DNA of 64,000 bases from Allodiplogaster sudhausi (Eukaryota; Nematoda; Chromadorea; Rhabditida; Diplogasteridae). The notes beneath the pieces are model-generated. The model saw only the letters and a list, made by a program, of their open reading frames with translations, did not search any database and was not told the origin of the DNA. The position numbers were made by a program, and so were the translations under genes. Of this stretch, positions 37,060 to 51,929 are shown piece after piece (within the stretch, counting starts at the first letter, position 1; each line of letters opens with the position of its first letter). The stretch is taken from the NCBI GenBank assembly GCA_945643635.1, contig CALZFC010000018.1, forward strand, positions 1,918,501 through 1,982,500. Direction: 5' to 3'.

Positions 37060-37464
37060 GGAGGCATCGGAGCGCCAACGGTAGTGAACGTCGCGAAGGG
37101 ACGAGACTGACTGACTAGAATAAAAAAAAAGCTTATCAGTACGGTAGCGCAGCAGGCGTGTGAAGGAGCATGGCAGTAGAAGGAATGGCGAAACTCTTTC
37201 TCCCTTACTTTCGTTCCTTTTCTTTCTTTCTTTTTCCCTTTTCTCTCCCTCCTCTCTAGTTGCCTCTCTGCATATCTCATTCTCTCTCTCTCTCACTCTC
37301 TCCTCGTTCTTCACCTCCATATTCTTGGCATACATGCATACACGTATGATGTGAGAGATGTTTGAGGTGGCATCGTTAGCATGAAGGGCGGAGGTGGAGG
37401 GGTGCGCAGAGGAATTTTGAGGGGCCAATAGGAGTACACGAGAGGCATTCTTGACTCCTGCAAG

Positions 37465-37510
<46 letters not shown>

Positions 37511-37762
37511 GGAAGGCAGAGAGTAGAAAGCGGAAGTGAGCGCTGGAATGTGTACAGGTATAACGGGCGGCTGGAGAACAAGACATCACTAAAGATCTCG
37601 CAAAGAGATAAGGATATATTCCAACGAACAAAGTAAACATACGGTAGCTGGTAAGTATATGGTAGATATTGTATTGCAGGAATAAAGTAAACTGATGATA
37701 TCAGGGCATTAGTTGCAACAAGTTGGCGTTCTGGAAAAGGCATCTTGTTTGTGCCAGCGAGA

Positions 37763-37812
<50 letters not shown>

Positions 37813-38220
37813 AAGACAGCGCGCGAAAGGAGAGAGAAAGAGAGAAAGAGAGAGAGAGAAAGAGAGAGAGAAAGAGAGCGCGCGAAAGGAGAGAGAGAGA
37901 GAGAGAGAGAGCAAATTGCTATTCTTCAAGTTCGATCTGTAAGCGGATAGGCAAGGACTGAAGATGGGCAGAGAAAGAGAGGGAGAGAGACAGTAAGAAA
38001 GATGGAGAGTGACAGTTATAGAGAGAACGAGGGAGTGAGAAGCAGACAGAAAGGGAAAAGACTGCAATGTGGGGAGAACGGAAAAGGAAAAGGGAAGAGA
38101 GGGAGAGCCATTCTCTTCTTCCTGCTTCTGCATAGCATTGTGCTTGTGCTACCTGCGCATGTCACCATAGGCAACAGACTCGGAACGACTACAAATAGAG
38201 ATAGGAAGAGAGAGAGAGAG

Positions 38221-38259
<39 letters not shown>

Positions 38260-40904
38260 GAAAGAGAGGGAGAAGGTGAAGAAAAGAGAGAGAAAGTGCA
38301 AGACATTGAGAAAATGGAGATGAGAAATATAGAGAAAGTGAGGGAGCGAGAGAAAGAAAGACATGCACAGACAGTGAGATACAGAAAAAGAGATATAGGC
38401 TAGGTTAGCTTCTGCCACCACCAGCCCTGTCACAAAGTTTCGGATTACGAAGCCACCCAAGAATGATCGACTAAGAGAAAGAGGGAGAGAGAGAGAGAGA
38501 GAGAGGGAAAGAGAGAGGGAAAGAGAAAGGGAGAGAGAGGGAGAGAGAGGGAGAGAGAGAAAGAGGGAGAGAGAGGGAGAGAGGGATAGAGGGACGGAGA
38601 GAACAGAAAGAGCGCGAAATGTCTAATGGCGACGCTTGACGAAAGTCCATTTACGCGACGGCCCCGCAGGCATGACAAGTATTATTCAGTTTTCCCGAAC
38701 AGCTTATTTTTCTGTGAGGCAGTAATGGTAGGCATTAGGCCAAGCGCTTTTCGCAAAGGTCTTTGCCCTCAAATAAGACAAAAAAGAAAGATTAAACAAG
38801 TGGTACACACGCAATAGGGAGATTTCATTACTCCATAACGAGATGGCGAAAGAAGAAGCTTCTTTGATAAAGGCCCTACTTTAACTTTAAATAATATAAC
38901 CTACATAAATTTACAAAAAATATATTGAAAATAACAAGGTGACTTTTACTGGAGGGATTCTAAGGTGTTGTGCTGCAAGTAGGAGGGATGTCTCTTACTA
39001 GACACGCAACTATTGTACATGCCTACTACGATATGGTGATGTTACTTGTGATTGGGACTGTTGCGCGGTCTGCTGTACTTGAAGAAGAAGAGGCAGAATG
39101 GAATTGGCCAGAACCGGGTGTTGGAGGAGGGATGTGAAAGGTGGTTAGGAGAAGGGGAAGGGGAGTGCATGAAAGGAGAAGGACCTCAAGGCAACTTCAT
39201 ACGAGGTGATCAGACCGAGGAAGGAGGCATGATTGAAAAGTGCAGAGAATGACGAAGTGAGAGGGATAGAGAGAGAGAAGAGAGAGAGCGAGAGAGAGAG
39301 ACAGAGAGGCAGAGGGCGATTAAGCGTTAGTGATTAGAGCATGAGAGATTAGAAGAACTAGGGAAAGTGGAGAGTGATTTCAGGTAGAAGAAGGATCAAG
39401 AGGAGAAATAAGAAAAACAAGAGAAGGCGAGAGATTGAGAATCAAAGAGTGTGAGCGATAGACAGAGACAGAGAGAGAGATTGTGAAAGAGAGAGAGAGA
39501 GATACAAAGAAATGAACACTCCTAAGGGTGTGGTCGCGTTGGCACAGGAATGTATGGATAGGTGAAAGAAGTCTCGAGATAGATCCAGAAGGAGATGGCG
39601 AGCGGTAGAAGGAGTGGGGAGAAGCTGGAACTCTCGACAGCTAAAGCGTGAAAGTTGGAGTGGATGGGGTAGGGAGCGGGGGGGGGTGCCAAGTGGAATC
39701 TCTCTCTCTCTCTCTCCCTATCTCTCTCTCTCGCTCTCCCTCCATCCCTCTCTCTCTCTCCGGTTCCGCGCAGACGAGAGTGTTGTCTGGAGAGGACAAG
39801 ATCACTCTCGCCCGGCCACTCGCGCGCCACTTGATCATTGAAAATGACATGAAGAAGAATGTTCAGAAGAGGGAAACCGTGGAAATGGTGGAAACGGTGA
39901 GATAAATGACAAAATACATATCATCTTCCATAGCCAGATTCTGTAAAAGCGAACCGAATTTACCTTTTCCATTACAACTTTTTAAATTATCAAAAACACA
40001 AGCTGCCATTACCGTTATAAAAATATTTGCAAGGTGGCAAATAGATAAGGTGAATAAGGAAGAATAAAAGAAATAAAGAAAGACAGAGAGAAGACCAAAA
40101 GTAGAAGGCGCTCTGATAGAAGCTTCAGGCCACAAATGACAGCGCTATCAAAGGAAGGTCGGGAAGATGATTGTGATTCCCGTATGAGCAAGCAGAAGCA
40201 CCATTTCTTCTCTCTCTCTCTCTGTCTCTCTGTTTTCTCTCTGCCTCTCTCTCTCTCGCTGCTTCCTTCTATCACGTCTATCTTTCTCCTCCCAAGCTTC
40301 TCCGTCTCTCACTTTTCCCAATCTCTCTCATCCGCTTAGTGATCGCCCTTCCGAGATGAAGGAAGGGGAATGGAATCAAGCCATTAAGCGGACATCAAGA
40401 CGATTGAGAGGGTGAGAAAATAGAGAATGAAAACAGGAGACTGAGAGACATTTAGAGGAAAGTGAGATGGAGAGAGAGAGAGAGCGGAATGAGAAAGCTG
40501 AGCTGGATCAGAGAAAGAAGGGAAAACAAAAACACGAGTGAGAGGATTGCTCTTGAGAAGGATAACAAGAGACGAGGATCAGGAACGAATCAGGTTGGGG
40601 GAGAGCACCCTGGTCAAGGTCAGCCAGGGTGCAAGTGGGAATACAAGAAGAGGGAAGAGAAGGAGATGAGGTCTTGGAAGAAAAGGGGAAGAAGCTCAGG
40701 AAGGCAGAAAATGACTTCCGCTGTCAAGAACTGAAAAAGGAGACCAGCCACTGAAGAGGCCCTTGCTTGCTTGGAAGAAGTCTTCAATGCTACACCACGA
40801 GATTCTTTTACAATTAATGGAAAGGTCGTTCAGGCAGCGACCAAACATCTAATTGCCTACTCCAGACGGTTCTCGTCAAAGAAGAGAATGCCCAACTGAG
40901 TTGT

Positions 40905-40972
<68 letters not shown>

Positions 40973-42827
40973 GTTCCCTTCGGCCACGAACTAAGAAGTT
41001 GTCAGTATGAGGGCCACTGCGGAAGAAGTGAGAAGTCCGCAAACATGAACAGAGACGCATGCCATTGTGTGTTTATGTGAATTTGTTAGCATTGTCTGAG
41101 TGCAAGAGAGTGATAGAAAGAGAAAGAGTGAGGAGAGAGTGAGAAAGAGGGAGAGAGAGAAAAAGGGAGAGAGAGAGGGAGGGAGAGAGAGTGTGTCTGC
41201 TGTTGAAATTAGGCTGTTCGGTACTTCATTGTTGCAGACTTCTTCTCACATATTGGCATAGCGAACCAGTGGGCAACAGAGTGCAGAGAGCAGGAACAAA
41301 ATGTTACCTTAACATCTTCATACGCAGCAAAACTAAAGCTTAAATCTGCTATCTTTAACAGAAGTCGCTTCAGGCGCAGTTAAAAGTAGGTGGGCTGTTA
41401 TGGGCAAAGGCATACATTAACTCTTTGAATTAGCAAGACAGAGCACAGAGTCAGACAGAAAACGAGCGAGACAGCAGGGAGAGTGACAGTAAGAGAAAGA
41501 GAGAGAGAGAGAGAGAGAGATAGACACAGCGGAAGAAAGAGAGAGTGAGTGAGAGAGAGAGAGAAACAGAGAGCTCGCACTTTCAGATATTCGCATACGC
41601 ACTTGTCATAGCGTCACTAATATAGATATTTGAAATAGAATAGATAGTAACGGCAGTTCCGCGCTTCCAAGTAAATAAGTATGTAAGTCTTGCTGGTGGG
41701 ATGAAGTTTGGAACTTCGGTGGAATCTTGAATGAATCTTGAAGGATGCGAATTTAGTTAAAAAAAACAACAAAAAAAGACAGAAATAATATTTGCTGACG
41801 ATGAGCTTGTTGACATGTCATTTCTTTTGCGTGCTGGCGGAGTGCGGCTGTTTGAGTATCGAGGCAGAAGGAGCACTTGGACGAAGAATGAATGGCAAGA
41901 TGGCAAGCAGTGGAAGCAGTCAACGTGTAAACAACGACCATCATGATGCCACCCGTTAAACTGGTAGGCAGATATCATGCAAACAAGTATACTTCGGCAT
42001 GCCTCTTCAGCTTACTCCTAGAAGAGACGGAGAGAGGGAGAGAGACAGGCAGAACGACAGAGAGACAGAAAGATGGAGAGAGAGGATTGAGAGAGACAGA
42101 GTGAGAGAGAGAAAGAGAAAGAGAGAGAGATGGAAAGTATTTGGCATATTTTCACATATTGCGACAGCTTTTCAGTTAAATAGCAGCTTGTCCGGACGCA
42201 CCACATTACCAGTATGCTGACAAATCAACAACGACGAAAATAGAACATGACACTCGGTAACAAAATGTGTGCAACAAGACAAGATTGAATATGTGAGGAG
42301 GACTGGCAATTGCCACGCACATACTACACATGGATATGCAAGCAAACATCTTGCAGCGCCACAATCGGAAATATGCAAACGCGTGAGCCAAGGGGGAGCC
42401 ATGGAGAGAGCGGCGAAAGCAGCGACTGAGCAGGCCTGATGCAGAAACCATTTCAATGAACACAAGCAGAAAGGAGATTCTCTTGTAAGAATAAGGGCTC
42501 GCCTGTACGAGACAATTGCTTAGAAGAACATAAAGATGATGGAATGGCCAAATGAATGTGGAGAAATGCATGTACAGATGAAGGAAAGAAGAAAGAAAGA
42601 AGATGGTGCAGTCCTGATGTAGCCACTAGTGTCATTGGCAAGGGAAAAAGTCAGCATTCTGTCCATTCCAAGGCTGGCTCAGGGGAAGGTTGGGTGGCGC
42701 CTAGAGTACGGTTAAACCAGACCACTTCCAGCTTCTCTCTCTCTCTCTTTGCCTTCTCCTCACCTCTCTCCTCTACTTCCTCAGGGTGGACACATGAAGC
42801 ATCATCTTAGTCTAAAGAGGGCCTATG

Positions 42828-42865
<38 letters not shown>

Positions 42866-45624
42866 GAAAGAGAGAAGGGAGAGAGAAAGGGAGAGAGAGA
42901 GAGAGAGAGAGAGAGCCAGGAGCCTTCCAGTGCATGAATGGACTGGTTTTCCGCTCTGGTCAGACGCCGTGCGCACTCTCTGGCAAGACCGCGCACACTA
43001 TTCACTCTCTTCCGATGCCCCAAGTCTCTTTCGGTTACACGTGCTATTTCTTTTCTTCTCTTTTCTCTGCCACTCTCTCTTCTTCTTCTCTCTCTCCCTG
43101 TCTCTTTCCTTATCTCTCTCTTCCCTCTCTCTCTTGCTCGCTCTCTCTCAACTGATTCTCACGCGATGTCCACTCGTCAGCCACCACGGGCACTCTCCGA
43201 CGGCATCTGCGGGGAATCTCGCACATTCTTCTTCTCCTTAATCTTATCTATTTTCCTTCTGAGTTCCTGCTCCCATCTCTCTCTCTCTCTTGGCTCTCTG
43301 CTTCTCTTCTATTCTCCTCTCTTCTCTCCATCTTTGTCATGATCAATCAGTCTCTTTCTTTCCTCCGAGCTTCTGAATGTTAGCACCCTTTCCTTCCGCT
43401 TCCGTAAACTAAGGGGCGAGCACCATCCTAATCTCTCTAAGCGGTCTGCGCCGTTTAATCACGTAAATTGACAGGTGGGATGATGATGGCTCTCACGCGA
43501 GCAGCGGCTTTACTGCTTAGCGTTAGTCTAGTAAATCTCTAACTAGCTGCATTTCGCTGGTCAACTCACGCTCTCACACACTCTCTCTCTCTCACCCTTT
43601 TATCTCTCTCTCTCCCTGTCTCTCTTACTCTTTCTTACTCTCGCTCCCTCTCTCTCTCCTTGTTCCCCCCTCCAGCATCATCTGAATGTCTCCGTCGGGG
43701 CAAGGAGCAGAGTGAATCTGCATTCATATCTGTACAGTTTAGCAAGAGGGGGATAAAAGGGATTTGGCTCGATCGCTCACTCGGCCGCGCTTGCATGTGG
43801 AAAGATGAGCTGATGAGGAGATAAAGGAGGATTTACGAGAGATAAGGTCAGCAAGAGAAGCGGTAAGGTGTTCAGAAGATTTCATTCAAATCACTCCGAT
43901 GGGGTCACTGCGACAGTACAATTACAACAAACAAACATACACACGCACTGCTGACAGCTGTACTTTCTCTTTCTTCCGAGCTCTCTCTTTTTTTTCTCTC
44001 TCTCTCTTTCTCCCCCTCTATGCTCTCTCTCGAGTTAGCTGAGATATAAATCTATGCATAGCCTTCACAAGCATGCTGAAGGTGAATACCCTATAAATTC
44101 AGCGAGAGGCATGGTTCAAGGCATGCGTAGTGAGGAAGGAAAGGGTTAAGGAGGAGAGCAGAAGGCCAGAGAGAAGAGGAGGAGGAAGAGAGCGAGAGAG
44201 AGAAAGAGAGAGAGAGAGAGTTCTTAGAGAAAGGCACCCTTTTTGTCTCGTCACGCGTCACTTCGCGTCGGTAACGATCTGAGAAGCGAATCAGCCAATG
44301 GCATGCTCAGAGAACGAGAGAGAGAGTGCGAGAGAGAGAGTGGGAGAGTGCGAGAGAGAGAGAGAGGGAGAGAGAGAGAGAGTGGGAGAGAGAGGGCAGG
44401 AAGCGGCTACAAAATGAAGTCTTTCTTGAGTTTCGCGACCCGCGAATGGTATCTTGTGATACCGTACTCGAGAGGGCCGAGCGGTGATAGTATTAGCCGA
44501 ACTAGGAGAGAATAAAGGGAATGGCATTAGAAAATTTCGTTGTTAATTTAGTGGTATATTTAGTCGTACATCACAATTAGATGTCATAAAATTAAGAAAT
44601 ATAATGCAGCGTATGTGAGAAAACATAGAAATTCTGCACTTTTGCATGTATAATTTTTGACTGATCTGCTTCGAAGGTCAAGGAGCGATAATAAAAGAAA
44701 GATTTTGTGATTGAACAGTTGATTGTAGAAGATGAGTCACACGAAGGACAAAACTATGACGTCTAACGAGAAGATTCCAGCGACGAATTAGATGGTGAAG
44801 AGGGCACAGGGCCGAGGAGAGCCGGGTGAAAGAGAGAAAGAAAGAGATAGAGAGAGAGGGAGGGAGAGGGAGAAAGAGAGTGTGTGTGTAAGAAAAAGAA
44901 AAAGACAAATTTGGTGTTAGAAGGAGCTTGGCTGGGTTAATGGCGCCGAGGGCGTTGGCTCAAGTTGCGGGTGGAGATGCGCAGAGAAGACACTTCAAGA
45001 AGCGGCGGCGCCCGAGGCGAGAGGAGGAAGAGAGCGCCGCTCAATTAGCTCATTCATTCTCGTACAACACCACGGGGTTACGCGATCTCTCCTTCTTGTC
45101 TTCTCTGCTTCTCTCATCACTCTCTCTCTCGATCTCGCTCTCTCTCTCTCTCTCTTAATACATCTCGATGATGGGCGAGAATAAATGAAAAAAAAAATAA
45201 ATAAAAATAAAAAAAGATAGAGAGAAAGATAAAAGAGAGAGAGAGAGTAAAACATAAAAGAAAAAGAGTGAGGACAGAAAGAGAGACGACAGGAAGTGAG
45301 AGATAGCATAAGAAAGAGAGAGGCTAATTATAAGAAGGGAAAGCGATCGGCTGGCTCCATCCTGCCTGATTATGTCTCTGTTGTCGCTCTTCCCTCTCTC
45401 ATTCTCTCTCTCTCTCTCTCTCTGGTGACACGACCTTTCAGGGGTTAGGGTGGCGGGCGGAATGAGGTGCTGTTGGTTAGAGAAGGCTGCCAAATTACTT
45501 TAGGGCCAAGGAGGAAATCAGGGGAGGGCAAGGGGCGCTTGTTTGAATGGACAAAAAAAGAAAGGGAAAGGGGTTGCTTATACAGAAGTGACTGACAGCA
45601 TGTGTGGCGACGTTTCGAAGGCCA

Positions 45625-45655
<31 letters not shown>

Positions 45656-46927
45656 GAAGAAAGGGAGAGTGAGAGAGAGAGAGAGAGTGAGAGGGATGGA
45701 AGGAGAAGCAAAGTTCTCTGGATCGTGAATCATGCTTTGCTATGGCAGCCAATTACAACTTGTGGCCAGACAGACTGGAAAAGCAAAGAAGGAAGCTCAT
45801 TCAAAGGCTAGCAGAGCTTTCTATTCCTTTTCTCTGCCATTGAAACAACAACGCCTTTACTATATACCGTGCCAAGTGATAACGTTGAAACAAGGATTTA
45901 GTTCATCTTTAATAAAATTCATAATAAATTGATTTTCTTCTGGATCTTCAACTGACCAAAAGGCGCATGGGAGTAGAGGATTAAATATTTTTCTAACATG
46001 TCTAACTGTTTGTACAAGCAAAACTTGTAAATTCGCACACATAAAATGCAACATGCTTACGAATATTGAAACGAAAGATTAAAAAAAATAGAGAACTGAC
46101 AAGAAATGTGTTTGGATTCGGCGAATGTGACGAAGAGTTAAGGACAACTGATTGACTGAAATTGAGCACTGATATGATAAAAGAGGAGACACGGAATCAC
46201 ATGAACTTTGTCGAGAAAAAACCATTGTACAAAAATAATATAATTTCATTCCATAAACGCATTTAGAGCGCAGACTGTGGAAAAAAAATCCACGTGTGTA
46301 GAAAAAGATAGGCCGGACTCACGCAATCAATTGAACTTATTAGTAGAATTAAAAAGCAGATGAAAAAAAGAGATGGACAAATTTAGAAGACGAGAAATCG
46401 ACATTAGCGATTAACGAGCGAGAAATCTTTTAAATTATCAATTTCTTTTAAATGGCTGGGAGATAGCAGAGCAGGACAAATCGGGCTCGTTTGAACCGGG
46501 GAAGATCAAGGGGATAGCGACTGTCAAGGAGGGACGGAGATGTCAGTTCAGTGACGAAAGGTGACAAAATGACAACACAACACAAAAGAGACCATTGCGG
46601 ACTGCGTGGTTGTCAGAGAAGAGGAATAGGTTGGGGGATGAGAGGGGATTGGTGGTTTGGTTGTTTCTCTCGCTCTCTCTCTCTCTCTCTTCCTTTCTCC
46701 CCGTCTCACTCTCCATCCAAAGGTATCTAGGGCTACCGGCGCGCACCGTGCTGGACCCTCGGGGGTGAGGCGAACGATCAATATACAGCAGCACACATTC
46801 TATTCCACCACCAACACGAGGAGACCGAGAAGGAGGAGGAGAAGAAGAGGTGTCGCTTGACGGAGAAAGGCCACAAGACAAGGGCGGCTTAAAAAAAGAA
46901 GTCGAGAGGCGAGAGAAAAAGAGAGAG

Positions 46928-46966
<39 letters not shown>

Positions 46967-47683
46967 AGAAACAGAAAGAGAGTGAGTGAGAGAGAGAGAG
47001 CACACCTTTACAGAAACGGCGGCACAGGTGCGAGAGGGTTAAAAAAAAAGAATATTTAGACAGCACGCTTGAGGTGAGGATCGAATAACAAACGAAAGCA
47101 TACGATTATACAAAGCATTTATTTTTGAGTACAGTAACCTTGCGGAGCACTTGAAAATGTTGAAGGGAAAACAATAAATGAAAGATAAAAGAATAAATGA
47201 ATGCGTCTAATTGTAAGAGCACATTGATCAAGGAAGATTGAATAATTTGCTTTTATTCGGAGTACGAAGGTGTGCGAGGAAGTGGAAAAGAAAGAGAAGA
47301 CAGAGAAAAAAAGAAGACATGGAGAAAAGTAATAAATAGCAGAAGTAAACATAAACAGTGACGTCTCGGAAATAAAACTGATTTTCCTATATAAAATATG
47401 TACGGATCTAAAATATACTATACATTTAGAAGGATTCTTACGTGATGTACTGATCAATTAGTGAATTCTAACACTACGCACTAAAGACGCCTCCATGCAA
47501 AGGTCTAGTTATCTATAGAGACTGAACATTCTTCTGCTGTTGTTTGGAAGGTGAGCACTCTTCTTGCCACGGGTCAGCAGAGGAAAGTGCGCGAGAAGAG
47601 AGGAAAGATTTGGAGATTAGATACCGGAGTGGGCAAAAAGGGTGGAGATAGATGGAGAGAGAGAAAGAGAGACAAAGATAGAG

Positions 47684-47732
<49 letters not shown>

Positions 47733-48071
47733 GAGAAAGGATGCCTCTGGCGGTGGAACCGAAACGGGCTTGTTTGAAGGAGCGACGTGTCACCCCCGGT
47801 TCCGGTCGGCTGAGCCAGAGGGAGAGGCCACGGGCCACGACATCCGAAACGAACACACTCACCCTCTAGTCTCTCGCTCCCTTTAACGGCTCATTGCACT
47901 CTCGCGCTCTCGCTCTCTCTCTGTCTCTCTTTTTATCTCCCCCTCTCTTAATCTCTCTCGAATGCTTGTGTGCATGGTTCATGCATCCACAAACGAAGAC
48001 CTATGCATAGGGTTCGGGAAAGACATAGAGAAAGAGAGAGGGAGAGGCGGCACTGTGGCAAGGCGGAAGAG

Positions 48072-48108
<37 letters not shown>

Positions 48109-48963
48109 GGGTCCAGAAGAGAAAAAGGGAAAATTAGCCCGATAGAGATGTAGGAAGGATGAGTGGTGGGCGGGCGCAGGTAATAGAGAGGAAGCAAGGT
48201 CGCCTGCAGGCAGCAGAGAAGGGAAGAGAGACAGCACTGTGTTTTGGAGGAGAGAGGATCAGACTTGGCTGGCCAGCGTCTCTTTATCTGCCTGTTCTCT
48301 CTCTCTCTCTCTCTATCACTGCACTCTTATCTTCTTCTTCTCTTTCGCTCTCTCTCTCTTTCTCTCTATTACTCTCTCAATCTCTCTCCGCCGTCTGTCG
48401 CACAGTCGGCGAAGGTCAAATGTTGGCCATTAGCATAGCATCGGTGAGAGCGCTCTGATCACTTTCTATGTTCTATTCCCTGAACCATTCTTCTTTGGCC
48501 GCGGCCAGAACGGACTTTACTACAGCAAAAGAATAACTGAAAAGTTATAATCAAATGTGTGCATAAGGTGGAAAAGAATAATGCTACTGTCACTAAGACG
48601 TTCTTGAAAAACGAACGTATGTAGCTTGTAAAGGTGGTGTCGAAAGCACAGCACGTCTTCAACGTTCGTGCAACATAAGAATCTTTGCTCTCTGTCATTC
48701 TCTCTCTCTCTCTATGCTTCTCTCTCTCTCTCTCTGTCTTCCTTCCATTTCACGTTGCGGCACTGTGTGTATCTGAAGGAGGGCTGGAGTCTCCGAGGCC
48801 CCCAAGGCATACGCACCCCCTCCTCTCATTAGACTCTCCCTCCAGCTCCATTGTGCTGGCGGAGCTGGTTCTTCTTCCATGAGACTGGAACGAGTCCGAG
48901 TCTCTGCCATCAGAGAGACAGAGAGAGACAGAAACAGAGACAGAGACACAGAGAGAGAGAGAC

Positions 48964-48995
<32 letters not shown>

Positions 48996-50755
48996 GAGAG
49001 AGAGGAGAGAGAGAGGAGAGAGAGAGGAGAGAGAGAGACAGTTCTTTCCTCTCTCTCCTCCTATTCTCGAGCACTTTTCTTCCTTTCCGAACAGGGCATC
49101 GCTATTATGAAAATTACTGTAGAATGAACGGAGTTACATGTATTGACAACATCGTTTCTCATCGGTGACATTTGTAAATAATAAAAAAATGGTCACAATT
49201 ACAAATACATTCTTATATTTGAACGTGTCTTATATTATCTCGTGTCTTATATTCGAACCGTATTCGTAAAACATTCACGGCTACAACGAGAGGGAATTGT
49301 CTGTCTAGCTTGAGGAACAGGCAACCTGTCGACAGACGGAGAAATGAGCCTCAGCAGAGTCTCGGAAAGTAGAGGTGGAGAAAACAGGGAGGAAAGAAGA
49401 AAAGGACAAAGAGGCTAAGAAGAAGTCCTCCAGGAACGACGTAAGAAGTCACATGCGTATGTAGGTATACATACGATCACGATTATGTCTCAGTCTTGTG
49501 ACAGGAGATTTTGAGGAAAATAAGAAATGCTGCGCGCGAGAGAGAGAGAAAGAGAGAGAGAGAGAGTGAAAGAGAGAGTGAAAGAGTGTGAGAGAAAGGG
49601 AGGAGAGGGAGGCAGAGAGTGAGAAGAGAGGAAATACAGAGAAAGAGTGTGAATGGTAGTTATGTAAGTAAGTATGTAGGTAAAACAGAAAGTGAGCTAG
49701 ATCGCCGGATAGGCCGAAAGAAGTGTCGTGAATACGTTGATTACTATCTAGAGCGTCTTCCGAAAGCGTTTGAGACCGATTAAACGAGTGTCACGTTAAG
49801 GCTCGTCCTCTCTCTCTCACTCTCGCTCTCTCTCCCCTGTCCCTCTCTTCCTCCTCCCTCTCCCTATGACTCTCCCTCACTCTCGCCCTCTCTCCCTGTC
49901 CTTCTCTTCATCTCTCTCTCTCTCTCCACCCCCCCCCTCTCATTTATCATACTAGGCACGAGAGAGAAGTACAGTCCCATTTCTTCCGCTGGCAACAGAG
50001 AAGTGTTATGGCTGGACTCAAGTTGTTCGGCTCAATGAGAAAGAATGCCGGGATCGAGGAAGTGAGTCTCGGTAATGTTATTATCTCGCTTTCTTTAATT
50101 CCTCCATCTTTTTTTCAACCTTTCCTTACTCTTGTCCTCTCTTTCTCTCTAAATCCCTCTGTTTATTTTAAATACTTTTCCTTTTTCCATCTCTCCCTTT
50201 CTCTTCCCTTCCCTTCTTCTGCCCAGATCAACCTCTACTTATTATGGCACCAGCTAAATATCCCGTTGACACATCTCTGTCAGAGCGAACCCCTTTATGA
50301 TGACCGAGGCTTTAGACCCAATTCTCTCTCCATCCTTTCTCTCTCTCTCTCTCTCTCTCTCTTTATCTTTTTGCTCCTCTTCCTCCCTTGCCTCGTCCGA
50401 AGTCAAGATCAACAATGGGATGGAGCAATAAAATGGAGAAGTAGGGCAGAGAACAAGCCTTACAAAATCAGCAAAGAAAATGATTGAAATTTGAGAGGGA
50501 GAGAGGGAGACAATAATGTGATTTTTGATCGAAAGATGACATGGATGTGCAAACAAATGATCTGATCGTATGAATTTGATACCAATCGAATGGGGAACGA
50601 AGGATTCTTAAAAGCAGAAAGCTTTAAGGTGGCGGTGAAGCAAAAGGAAAGCTAAAATGACGAGGAAAAGGAAGGTCGAAGAATAAGATGATCGAAGAAC
50701 ACGAGATGGAGCGAATGTGAATAGCTTCGTCGCTCTCCCTCTCCACTCTCCTAAA

Positions 50756-50768
50756 CCCCCCCCCCCCC
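50756..50768. repeat. 13-base poly-C run
   Basis: Thirteen consecutive C residues followed by a CT-rich stretch. Confidence 0.95.
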
Positions 50769-51290
50769 TCTCAGCAGCACCCTAACTTCTTTCGCTTCCT
50801 CTATGTCTCTCACTCACTCACTCTCTCTCTCTATCCATCTCTCTTTCTCTGTCTTCTCTCTGTGTCCCGTTAAGCTCTTTCTCTCTTTGATCGCGCTTTC
50901 CCGATAAAGAACTCGCGAAGCAATAAGATGGATTTCCTAATGAGCAGAGAAGATCGCACGAAAGTAAAAATAAAATGAAGAAAATGAATATGCTAAAAAT
51001 TTTACTCGAATGCACATTCTATTTTATATTACAGTTTAACTCGAGACATTCGGGAAAAAAATATTCGAAAGATCTACGTATAAAAGGTATGGAGAAGAGA
51101 GAAAAACAAATTGGGTCTTGGCCTTATCGGTTTGACGGTGGATGAAGTCTTGCTGGGGCTCATTTGTGGATACCACTCGGATCAGTAATTACAATTGCAC
51201 TCTGATTAAGTTACTTTGAGAGGGCTGTAGGTAACGGAGAAGCGACAAATTATATGATAACAAGAAAAAGGAGAGACGGAGAGATAAAGG

Positions 51291-51337
<47 letters not shown>

Positions 51338-51585
51338 AAGAAAGAGTGATCACCGCTTCCACTATGCTGCTTACATTTGGGATGGCAACGGAAAAGAAAG
51401 AAAGGCATTTGAGGGGGTGGACTGGTCTCGTAAACTGACCGTGCACATGGATGAACCGGAGGAGCAAACAAAATGAAGAGAGTGAGAGAGTGCGGAGATC
51501 TAGGAGGACTCAGACGAGAAAGAATGGCTCTTAGTGATGGCTTCGCGACCTCGTAGTCTACCTTGATGGGGAGGGAGAGGGAGAA

Positions 51586-51591
<6 letters not shown>

Positions 51592-51651
<60 letters not shown>
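51592..51651. repeat. Perfect 60-base (AG)n array
   Basis: One of the longest uninterrupted dinucleotide arrays in the window. Confidence 0.95.
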
Positions 51652-51655
<4 letters not shown>

Positions 51656-51877
51656 GAAGGGGAGAACAAGGAAGAGAGTAGGAGGTAGAAAAGGAAGGAA
51701 AGAGGGAACGAGACTCGGATACTTTGCATTCATCATGGCGATTGGCTAAGAGGCCATGATTAGAGCGATTTGGAAAAAGCTATGCTAACAATAAGTGAGA
51801 AAGAGGATGACGCATTCGACAGGATGCGGAAATTGGGCAAGCGGAGGAAGTGAAAGGGAGAGGGGAGAGGACACAGC

Positions 51878-51929
<52 letters not shown>

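Noticed and set aside
36745..38133. 462-codon minus-strand open frame
   Set aside because: It is almost all Leu/Ser from CT tracts; no domain, no credible start, and composition follows the microsatellite.
45860..46054. Minus-strand frame with FNPLLPCAFWSVEDPEENQF
   Set aside because: Looks non-random in composition but matches no family I know and lacks splice or promoter context.
50008..50300. Possible first exon MAGLKLFGSMRKNAGIEE with GTGAGT donor and a following segment at about 50227
   Set aside because: The second segment has an acceptor-like site but no good donor and runs into a CT tract; too weak to call a gene.
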